A stretch of 59,836 nt of DNA. Source: a virus. Location: IMG/VR virus record IMGVR_UViG_3300046791_000436, positions 1 to 59,836 of that record, one strand, 5' to 3'. Each line of letters starts with the position of its first letter. Position 1 is the stretch's first letter. Positions 7,546 to 14,163 of this stretch are shown one piece after another. The notes under the pieces were generated by a model. The model made no database searches and was not told the DNA's origin. It saw only the letters and a list, made by a program, of their open reading frames with translations. A program made the position numbers and the translations under genes.

Positions 7546-9447
7546 ATGACAGATTTCGCAGAGCGTTTGAAAGAGTTTCGTTCGATGCTCCCTGACGGAG
7601 AGACGAGAACGATCTCAGATCCTCTAGGGCAGAACGTCCCTCTTCCTTGGAAGGTTGACGATCTTCGCCAGGCTTTCGACCTCGCGCTGGAAGCCCTTCA
7701 CCGCCCCTCGGCGAAGCTGCGTCGGGCGGCGCAGATGCTCTGCGTCGAGTGGAACGATGCGCCCACCGGGACGAACGCCGTCCACTTCCTCGACAAGCAC
7801 ACGGCGATCCTCGCCTCCGCGCTCGCCGAGCCCGACGCGCCGCGTGACGAGGCGGGGCTGCTGCGGAAGCTGCGGGAGTGGCTAGTGAAGCGCGGAGATC
7901 GCTCCAATCCTGACAACTGGGCGCTCCTCGGAGAGACGGCTCGCGGCATGGAGACAGGGCGACTGCTCCTGTGGAGTCACACCGTTGAGGAAGTCGACCG
8001 CCTCCTCGCCTCGGCGCCCGAGCCCGTCGCGTCGCCCGAGAAGCCGCCCGCCACCGAACCGCCGATCGCGGGTGAGCCTCGCCGCTACAAACTGCGCATC
8101 GACCGACTCGACTTTACCGTTGCTCACGGCGTCAAGGTCACGGTCGACGACGCGATCAAGATGGCTGGCAAGAACCCGGAGACGCACACGCTCTACGAAC
8201 GCGGGCGTCGCGGCGAGCCGGACGACATCCTCGATCTTGGATGGGGTGAGTTGAACATCTACGACGAGCAGGCGACCTACTACACCGCGCCGAAGATCAT
8301 CAGCGGGAGCAGCACCGAACCGCCGATCGCGGGTGCGTCCGACGCGCTACGGGATGCTGCGCAACGCCTCGTTGACGGTTGCAATAGCGATGGGTGGTTC
8401 ACTCGTGCGACGCGCGAATGGACGAGGATCATCGCAGACCTCCGCGCCGCCCTCGCGCTCAAGGCGCCGCCGGCTGGCGAGGTCACGCCGGTTCCGCAAG
8501 GTGGGTTCGACGACATTGCCGCGGCGGTCAAGGCGGCGCGCGAGTGCTGGTCGATGGACCTGACCGACGACGCGCGGCGACGCGCTCGCGGGCACTGGAT
8601 GCCGGAACTGCTCGCTGCCATCGCCGCCGCCGAGTCGGAGCGCGACGCGGCGCGGAAGGAAGTCGTCCGCCTCGGCAAAGCGTGGGACGAGGATCGCGGC
8701 GACCTTTGCGACATCGGCATCGCGCTCGGCGTTGTGGTTCCTGAGCGCATGCGCGAGGTGAAGCCGGCCGTCGACAAGCTTCGCGCCGAACTCGCCGCCT
8801 CGCGGAAGCCGGCGCCGGTCGATGCGAAGCGAGTCGCCAAGATCGCGGCAATGGAGAAGGCGATGTTGTCCACGGTCTACAGCGGCGACTCCGAGCTTCG
8901 TCTCGTCACCAGGAACGAGATCCGCAAGGCCGTCGAGATGATGATGTCGGCTCCAGGCACCGCCCCCGAGCAGGCGAGGCGCGAGTTGCGGGAGCGAGTC
9001 GAAGCCGAGCCGGTGGCGACCGGATGGAATGACAAGCAGCACGTCGATGAACGCAAGCGAGTGCTCGCCCTCATCGACGCCATGCCGGTCGAGCCGCGCG
9101 CCGAGGCGGTGGCGGTTGACCCCGAGGTGATGGCGTGGGCGGAAGCTGACGCCTACGACTTCGATCTGAGCACCGAGATCGAGTCCCACGAACGATGCCA
9201 GCGAGCGAAGGCGGCGAAGTTCATCCTCTCGCTCCCCGCAGGCGCCCCGCCCTCCCCACCGCCCGAGAAGGCCGATGGGCGGCTGGAGGCGGCGATGGAG
9301 AAGCTGCGCAGCGTGGGCTTCGCGAAAAGCACTGGGGTAGTTGGCAACCTCGGGCTCGCCTTCACCCACGTCGATGAGGACCAATGCCTGCTCCGCGACG
9401 CCGTGCTGGCGCTGCACGACCGCATCGCGGCGAAGGAGGGAAAGTAG
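7546..9447 (+). CDS. Large modular protein with a multi-ubiquitin-like beta-grasp domain
   Basis: 633 residues from the ATG at 7546; GAGG lies upstream. Residues about 180-252 (RYKLRIDRLDFTVA... to ...YYTAPKII) fit the Multi_ubiq pattern of bacterial ubiquitin-like conjugation loci: strand 'YKLRID', a turn, 'VTVDDAIKMAGKNPETHTLY' (compare 'tgreil.LAGk.P....L'), 'DDILDLGWGELNIYD', then the closing 'YYTAPK'. The domain is bounded by TEPPIAG linkers (170-176 and 257-263), encoded by an identical 23-bp repeat. The rest looks like helical phage modules: 'AAESERDAARKEVVRLGKAW' at about 365-385, then Ala/Arg-rich helices. I see no Gly-Gly terminus. The role is unknown; interaction with a host ubiquitin-like defence pathway is a speculation. 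Codon use is visibly richer in CGC/GCG than upstream. Confidence 0.75.
   Translation: MTDFAERLKEFRSMLPDGETRTISDPLGQNVPLPWKVDDLRQAFDLALEALHRPSAKLRRAAQMLCVEWNDAPTGTNAVHFLDKHTAILASALAEPDAPRDEAGLLRKLREWLVKRGDRSNPDNWALLGETARGMETGRLLLWSHTVEEVDRLLASAPEPVASPEKPPATEPPIAGEPRRYKLRIDRLDFTVAHGVKVTVDDAIKMAGKNPETHTLYERGRRGEPDDILDLGWGELNIYDEQATYYTAPKIISGSSTEPPIAGASDALRDAAQRLVDGCNSDGWFTRATREWTRIIADLRAALALKAPPAGEVTPVPQGGFDDIAAAVKAARECWSMDLTDDARRRARGHWMPELLAAIAAAESERDAARKEVVRLGKAWDEDRGDLCDIGIALGVVVPERMREVKPAVDKLRAELAASRKPAPVDAKRVAKIAAMEKAMLSTVYSGDSELRLVTRNEIRKAVEMMMSAPGTAPEQARRELRERVEAEPVATGWNDKQHVDERKRVLALIDAMPVEPRAEAVAVDPEVMAWAEADAYDFDLSTEIESHERCQRAKAAKFILSLPAGAPPSPPPEKADGRLEAAMEKLRSVGFAKSTGVVGNLGLAFTHVDEDQCLLRDAVLALHDRIAAKEGK
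8052..8074. repeat. 23-bp direct repeat, copy 1
   Basis: Identical to 8313-8335. Both copies are in the same reading frame and encode TEPPIAG linkers on either side of the ubiquitin-like domain. Confidence 0.95.
8313..8335. repeat. 23-bp direct repeat, copy 2
   Basis: Second copy of 8052-8074. Recombination between the copies would cleanly remove 261 bp (87 codons, in frame) containing the ubiquitin-like domain. Confidence 0.95.
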
Positions 9448-9449
9448 CC

Positions 9450-9842
9450 ATGGGCAAGGCAACGATCACGCACCTCGGATGCGTCGGTCACTTCATCTGT
9501 GCGAGCGACTGCCAATTCCGTCGGCACACGCAGGTCGATGGTCCTGGCGGTCACTTCCGCGTCTCGACGGTGGGCGACTTCTACTACAAGCACGAGAAGA
9601 ACGGCAAGAGGCAGACGCTCGGAGCCGGCGCCGACTCATTCTTTGAAACGATGGTGTTCGAGACTACCTCGAAGCCTGCGGACGGAGACAGGAACGAAGG
9701 CTGCGGATGCCATGAGGTCGTGGAGTTCTGCGAGATCGACAGCGAGCGATACGCGACGGCTGGCGCCGCGCAGGCAGGCCACGAGAAGTTTGTCGCGATG
9801 TTTGCGAAGCGCGTCGCGGCGAAGCCGGCGGGAGGGGCGTAG
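9450..9842 (+). CDS. Conserved phage protein ('CVGHFICASDC' type), 130 aa
   Basis: Starts 3 nt after the previous stop, preceded by GGAGG. The opening ATITHLGCVGHFICASDCQF, then FRVSTVGDFYYK and QTLGAGADSFFETMVF, is a pattern I recall from small conserved proteins of unknown function in many phages. Paired Cys (LGCVGHFICASDC and NEGCGCHE) suggest metal binding. Part of the accessory island. Confidence 0.65.
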   Translation: MGKATITHLGCVGHFICASDCQFRRHTQVDGPGGHFRVSTVGDFYYKHEKNGKRQTLGAGADSFFETMVFETTSKPADGDRNEGCGCHEVVEFCEIDSERYATAGAAQAGHEKFVAMFAKRVAAKPAGGA

Positions 9843-9844
9843 CC

Positions 9845-10042
9845 ATGGCGAAGTATCCGAAGGGCGCTGCTAAGGTGCGATGCGGCGACTGGTGGGAGCG
9901 AAGATCGCAGGGCAAGCGTTACGTCAACTCGCGCGGGCAGTGTTCGCGGTGGACGTGGCACCCGTCAGGCTGCTGCTCGGCGCACCGCTATCCGTGGCGC
10001 GAGAACCGCAACAGCAACGCGAAGAAGGAGCCAACGCCATGA
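9845..10042 (+). CDS. Basic Cys/Trp-rich protein, 65 aa
   Basis: Starts 3 nt after the previous stop; GGAGG lies upstream. Highly basic, with Trp and Cys pairs (CGDWWERRSQGKRYV...; SGCCSAHRYPWREN). Possibly a small nucleic-acid-binding protein; not recognised. Confidence 0.6.
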   Translation: MAKYPKGAAKVRCGDWWERRSQGKRYVNSRGQCSRWTWHPSGCCSAHRYPWRENRNSNAKKEPTP

Positions 10043-10269
10043 CCAAGACCAAGAAGCCGAAGCGCGTGCGGATGCGGGCGGTAATACGATTCGCGCTCGT
10101 ACATCTGGACTGGGGGTTCGACGGGCAGATCCCTTTCGATCGAACGATCAACGACGCGCTGCGCAGCCGTGAGCATCTTCTTGCGAACCCGCGATGGAGA
10201 CTCGTCAAGGCGACGTTCCGCGAGGTCCAAGCCAAGCCGGCGCGCGGCAATCGGAGGAAGGCGAAGTGA
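10039..10269 (+). CDS. Hypothetical basic protein, 76 aa
   Basis: ATGA overlap with the previous gene. A Lys-rich start (MTKTKKPKRVRMRAVIRFAL) leads to a beta strand and a helix, then a basic tail. Function unknown. Confidence 0.6.
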   Translation: MTKTKKPKRVRMRAVIRFALVHLDWGFDGQIPFDRTINDALRSREHLLANPRWRLVKATFREVQAKPARGNRRKAK

Positions 10270-10460
10270 GCGACGTTCCCGCCACCGTCATCGACAAGTC
10301 AGCGTGGGTCGACCTCAAGGAACTGGACGACCACGGCGAGAACCTGAGCCAGTGGGAGATCGACTTCGTGGAGAGCCTGCACGGATGGTTGCGCGCGGGC
10401 AGGATGCTCTCCGACAAGCAACGCGCGACCTTGGATCGCATTCGAGACGACAAGCTATGA
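10266..10460 (+). CDS. Hypothetical helical protein, 64 aa, GTG start
   Basis: GTGA overlap with the previous stop; GGAGG lies about 10 nt upstream. The core (LSQWEIDFVESLHGWLRAGR, MLSDKQRATLDRIRDDKL) is a pattern common in small phage proteins that pair a 'search for the end of the site' helix with 'LS.kQ...L.ri'. Often near replication genes. Not assigned. Confidence 0.65.
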   Translation: MSDVPATVIDKSAWVDLKELDDHGENLSQWEIDFVESLHGWLRAGRMLSDKQRATLDRIRDDKL

Positions 10461-10669
10461 CCGAAGTAACATCCGACGCGCCGAGCGCAAATCCCATCAT
10501 GCGTTTCTTCGCCTTCGCCCACCTTCCTGACCATCTCAAGCTGGTCAGTGGAGAGGTATTCCGCTTGGCGTGCTCGATGGACGCCTTGCTTCCCAACGGC
10601 GCTGAGAAGTCGGCCGGGCTCCGCAAGCTGCTGGAGGCGAAGGACTGCTTCGTGCGAGCCGCGTTGTGA
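10457..10669 (+). CDS. Candidate Acb2/Tad1-type hairpin protein (cyclic-nucleotide sponge)
   Basis: 70 residues, starting at an ATGA overlap. The sequence FFAFAHLPDHLKLVS...LACSMDALLPNGAEKSAGLRKLLEAKDCFVRAAL resembles a widespread small phage family ('MRFFAYEHLP...LRKLLEAKDAAVRA'). It has the same two-helix layout as the Acb2/Tad1 hairpin domain, whose characterised members bind CBASS or Thoeris signal nucleotides: aromatic-rich helix, 'P...E...L' turn, 'LrkLeEA...vraA' helix. The resemblance is from memory of the patterns; binding of a nucleotide is inference. Its place in a region with other possible counter-defence genes fits. Confidence 0.55.
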   Translation: MTEVTSDAPSANPIMRFFAFAHLPDHLKLVSGEVFRLACSMDALLPNGAEKSAGLRKLLEAKDCFVRAAL

Positions 10670-11070
10670 ACCGCCTCGACGAACTCGACGCGCTCCACGC
10701 GGCTGCGACGCCGGGAGAGTGGTCGTGCGATGGCCATGGCGGGATCCAGATGGACGGCACGCGCGACGGCTACGACATCTTCCACGGACCGATTTGCGTG
10801 GCGCGCACACCGATCGGTGCGGGCAACGGTCGCAAGCAGAAGCGCGACGACTTCGCGGCCATCGTCGCACTCCGCAACTCGTGGCCCGAGATCGCGCGGG
10901 CGCTGCGTGCCGCTGCGGCGCTTCGCACGAAGTGCAGAATGGACTGCAACAGCGGGTTCGGCATTCGCGAGGGGTGGGTTCAGGTTCGTCAAGCCCACTA
11001 CGACGCGATGATCGACGCAATGATCGAGTGCGGAAAGGCGCTGGCGCCACTGACCAAGGAGAACGGATGA
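10666..11070 (+). CDS. Ea22-like phage protein, 134 aa
   Basis: Overlaps the previous stop. The N-terminus LDELDALHAAATPGEW is the signature start of the Ea22/ead-like group; the conserved follow-up is also present (DDFAAIVALRNSWPEIARAL). The lambda Ea22 family has no firm function. The C-terminal part is helical with two Cys. GC-rich codon use as in the rest of the island. Confidence 0.65.
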   Translation: MNRLDELDALHAAATPGEWSCDGHGGIQMDGTRDGYDIFHGPICVARTPIGAGNGRKQKRDDFAAIVALRNSWPEIARALRAAAALRTKCRMDCNSGFGIREGWVQVRQAHYDAMIDAMIECGKALAPLTKENG

Positions 11071-11231
11071 AAAAAGAGCCTGTATATTTCCTTGCTAGCG
11101 ACGGGCTTCCAGCAAGAAGAGACGCTGATCCTAAATGCAAGAAGTGCAATGGATACGGGATCCTTGACGATGGAGACTCTTTCGGCCCTGCGCTTGTTCC
11201 ATGCGAATGTTGCTCGAAGGAAAAGCCATGA
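11067..11231 (+). CDS. Zinc-knuckle mini-protein, 54 aa
   Basis: Start ATG at 11067, GGAG upstream, overlapping the previous stop. CKKCNGYGILDD... followed by PCECC gives a CxxCxGxG...CxCC arrangement like half of a DnaJ-type zinc finger. Likely metal binding; partner unknown. Confidence 0.7.
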   Translation: MKKEPVYFLASDGLPARRDADPKCKKCNGYGILDDGDSFGPALVPCECCSKEKP

Positions 11232-11515
11232 CCGTCTATGTTGACCAAGCTAGGCTACGTTTCGGTCGCATGCGAATGTCGCACATGCTGGCCGACACAG
11301 AAGAAGAACTGCATGCGATGGCCGAGAAGATCGGGCTGAAACGTGGTTGGTTCCAAGACAAGGCCTCAACACCTCACTACGACGTATGTCAAGCAACTCG
11401 AGAAAAAGCGATAGCCATGGGGGCTGTTGTAGCGGACAGGCGAAAAACAGTCGATCTGATCAGGAAGAAACGATCATCGGTATCGACTTCGCAAAAGGAA
11501 AAGACGAGACTGTAG
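11228..11515 (+). CDS. DUF4031 domain protein
   Basis: 95 residues, ATGA overlap. The sequence follows the DUF4031 (PF13223) pattern closely: MTVYVDQARLRFGRMRMSHM, then LADTEEELHAMAEKIGLKRGW, FQ...PHYDV, and AIAMGAVVADRR. The family is common in phages and actinobacteria, about 80-100 residues, with unknown function. Confidence 0.85.
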   Translation: MTVYVDQARLRFGRMRMSHMLADTEEELHAMAEKIGLKRGWFQDKASTPHYDVCQATREKAIAMGAVVADRRKTVDLIRKKRSSVSTSQKEKTRL

Positions 11516-11685
11516 TTCTCCGAAAAACCTCAGAAGGTTTCGTTGTTCTCGATGAATACTGCAATATGACTCGCAAGCAGTTCCAGGCGCTCAGAGCCCG
11601 CATGGGCCTGCTTCCGTTGCACCTGGACCGCCACAGGAAGCACAAGGGCAAGCGCACGAGACCTCGGCTACGGCACTGCAGGTAG
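11389..11685 (+). CDS. Hypothetical protein overlapping DUF4031 gene, 98 aa
   Basis: The frame overlaps the DUF4031 gene by 127 nt. The first 30 residues are low in complexity and look like a shadow of that gene. From about 11487 the sequence becomes protein-like (TIIGIDFAKGKDETVVLRKT...EGFVVLDEY), with a 'GIDFAKG' strand-turn as seen in RNase H-fold or ATPase N-termini. The only standard start codon is the ATG at 11389. An AGGAAG just before the good part hints at a non-standard start, but that is speculation. Confidence 0.45.
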   Translation, partial: SSNSRKSDSHGGCCSGQAKNSRSDQEETIIGIDFAKGKDETVVLRKTSEGFVVLDEYCNMTRKQFQALRARMGLLPLHLDRHRKHKGKRTRPRLRHCR

Positions 11686-11727
11686 TGGCTTCCATTCCTC
11701 TCACCCCTCGCTACGGTTGCCCCTCCC

Positions 11728-14163
11728 ATGCTGCTAGCCTACGGGTCACGCTTCGCGTTGAAGTCCGTCACGCCTCTGCAGACCATCGAATGGAAACAGG
11801 CCTTCACTGACCAGTTCGACACCGACGCGCACGCTTGGCCCTACCTGCTACATGCTCCTGACGGGTCGATCGCGGTCCCGCAGATCCGGGTGCCGGTCAA
11901 GGAACCGGAGCGGGTGTTCTGCTACTTCGTCTTCCTCGACTACGACGGTCTGGACGCCTTCGACCACCTGCACAAGATCCCGCAGGACCACTTCCTCTGG
12001 CGCCCGTGCGCGATCTACAAGACGAAGGCCGGGATGCGCCTCGTCTACCGGCTCGAGGAGCCCGTCACAGCTGCCGAATACGGGCCGCTCGTCCGAGGCA
12101 TGGCCCTCGAGCTGTGGCATCGAACCTCCCTGCGTGTCGACCCGAGCACCGACCAGTGGACCCGGTGCTTCCGGCTCCCCAAAGTCACCCGCAGCGACGG
12201 CAAGGCCGACGGGCCGACGTGGTTGCAAGACTATTTCGTAGAGCCTGGGATCGGTGACGACACCCTGGACCCAGACGAGCTCCCGCGTCGAAAAGACAAG
12301 CTGCCCTGGGCAGCGACATTCAGCGCCCCGGTCGACACGGGCGACAAACCAGACCTCGACGAAGAACTGCACCCCGGTCGGCAGAAGCTCTACAAATCGC
12401 TGCTAAGGATCAGTCGTTTCCGATCCTACATCTTCGAAGACGCGCAGATTCTACCTGGACGAAGGGATCCTACTCTTTTAGCGATGGCAGGGGAGATCGT
12501 CAGCAAAGCGTTCAAGGGGGTTCCTGAATCCAGCGCAGTAGAGATCTTCCTTCTTCTCCTGCCTATCGTGATGCAGATGGAGAAGGATGCAGGGGAAGAA
12601 TGGCACGACAAGCTGTGGCGGATGGTGACCTACAGCTGGTCGCAGGAAGCAGGGAAAGAGGCAGAGAGGAAGAAGCAGCACGAGGAAGACTGCACAGCCA
12701 GAGACTTCGTCGTCGAGAAGATGCTCACGTTGCTGCCGGCAGAAGAGGTGCCGAACGACACGATCCCCCGCAGCGCGTTCGCTTCACGCCACTTCTGCTT
12801 GCAGACCGGTCGCGGTGCTTTCGTCGTGCAGAAGGATGGCACCTATTCGACCCAGGCACTGCAGACCAGCCAACTGCCGGCGCACTTCAACGAAGGCCTG
12901 CAGTTCCTGGTCGAGGGAGGCTTCCGCAAGTCCGATGGCGAGCCGATGAAAGGCCAACGCATCCTCGACGCCTACTCAACTAACGTCGACACAGTCGAGT
13001 ATGTGGCGGCCACGAAGCAGGAGACACGGCTGATAGGGATCGGGGAGAAGAGGGTGCTGCAGGTGACTCCTTTCTGCCTGCGTCCCGACCTCGTCGAACA
13101 GGCCGAACTGGATGCCGACATCGATGGGTGGCTCGAGACCTTCGATCGACCGATCTTGCTGAAGCGTTGGCTCGCCGCCAGCCTGGCTCTGCATCTCGGC
13201 GGCGTCGCGAGCCTCTACCTGCACGGCCCAGCTCGAGTCGGCAAGAGCATGCTCGCGCAAGGGGTAGCCGAGTGCTTTCACGCGCAACCTGTTCCTGGCG
13301 CTCAGGCCTTCAGTGAATACAACGGCGGGCTGTTCGACTCGCCAGTAGTGATGATCGACGAAGGGCTGCCGAATAGAACGAACGGGGTAGATACAGCGGA
13401 TATGTTCCGTTCGATGGTGACGGGCGGACCTGTGTCGGTGATGAAGAAGTATGGAAACGCGCTGGTCAGCAAGATCCCCTATCGGTTGGTGTTCACCGCG
13501 AACAGCTTCGACATGGTGCGGCAGTTGATAGGTCGAAGAACGATGGGGCCACAAGACCGTGACGCTTTCCGCGAGCGCATCCTCGTGATGGACACGGGCA
13601 GCAAGCCCGCCGAATATCTGGACAGCCGCGGCGCCATGGAGTTCACGCGCCACCACAAGAAGGGCAGCTGGATCGGCGGAGAGTGTCGACTAGCGAGACA
13701 CCTGATCAGGCTCTACCAGATGGCGTTCGAAGAGAGCGCTTTCTGCCGAGCAGGACGACTGCTCGTCGAAGGCGAAGCACATCCATCCTTCACCCTATCC
13801 TTCGACCTCTCGGGCGCGGGCAGGGACGTAGTCGACGATCTGACGGGAGACATCAAGAAGAGGAATGATAATACAGCTGTTGGGCTCGATCTGATGAAAG
13901 CGTTGGAGATCACAGACGGGAGAGTGTGGGTGAAGAAACGCCCCTATTGCAAGTTCTCCTGCAGTAGGTCTGGCAACCGGAACACGGACGGATACACCGT
14001 TGCTTTGGAAAGGTTCCTTTCCCCTACCATCCGATCTTCGCCCAACGACATGACCACACAGACGCTGGTAGATATGCAGAAGCTGATTTTCTGCGCGCAG
14101 GCAGAAGGGTTGGACTACAAGTCTCTGGAGATCCTGCAGAAGAAAGCAGCGGGGGTCGCATGA
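11728..14163 (+). CDS. Primase-polymerase / SF3-type helicase fusion
   Basis: 811 residues. The N-terminal third looks like an archaeo-eukaryotic primase (PrimPol) core: FLDYDG supplies two metal-binding aspartates (71, 73), the 'TKAGMRLVYRL' strand matches the usual 'T.gG.H.y' position, and 'STDQWTRCFRLPKVTR' fits the third motif. The C-terminal half is a P-loop helicase with Walker A HGPARVGKS (499-507, Lys506), Walker B VVMIDE (Asp544-Glu545) and a sensor strand LVFTAN, in the style of superfamily 3 or D5 proteins. It should prime and unwind DNA at phage replication forks. It heads the replication operon, and its stop overlaps the nuclease start. No clear ribosome binding site precedes the ATG. 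Confidence 0.8.
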   Translation: MLLAYGSRFALKSVTPLQTIEWKQAFTDQFDTDAHAWPYLLHAPDGSIAVPQIRVPVKEPERVFCYFVFLDYDGLDAFDHLHKIPQDHFLWRPCAIYKTKAGMRLVYRLEEPVTAAEYGPLVRGMALELWHRTSLRVDPSTDQWTRCFRLPKVTRSDGKADGPTWLQDYFVEPGIGDDTLDPDELPRRKDKLPWAATFSAPVDTGDKPDLDEELHPGRQKLYKSLLRISRFRSYIFEDAQILPGRRDPTLLAMAGEIVSKAFKGVPESSAVEIFLLLLPIVMQMEKDAGEEWHDKLWRMVTYSWSQEAGKEAERKKQHEEDCTARDFVVEKMLTLLPAEEVPNDTIPRSAFASRHFCLQTGRGAFVVQKDGTYSTQALQTSQLPAHFNEGLQFLVEGGFRKSDGEPMKGQRILDAYSTNVDTVEYVAATKQETRLIGIGEKRVLQVTPFCLRPDLVEQAELDADIDGWLETFDRPILLKRWLAASLALHLGGVASLYLHGPARVGKSMLAQGVAECFHAQPVPGAQAFSEYNGGLFDSPVVMIDEGLPNRTNGVDTADMFRSMVTGGPVSVMKKYGNALVSKIPYRLVFTANSFDMVRQLIGRRTMGPQDRDAFRERILVMDTGSKPAEYLDSRGAMEFTRHHKKGSWIGGECRLARHLIRLYQMAFEESAFCRAGRLLVEGEAHPSFTLSFDLSGAGRDVVDDLTGDIKKRNDNTAVGLDLMKALEITDGRVWVKKRPYCKFSCSRSGNRNTDGYTVALERFLSPTIRSSPNDMTTQTLVDMQKLIFCAQAEGLDYKSLEILQKKAAGVA

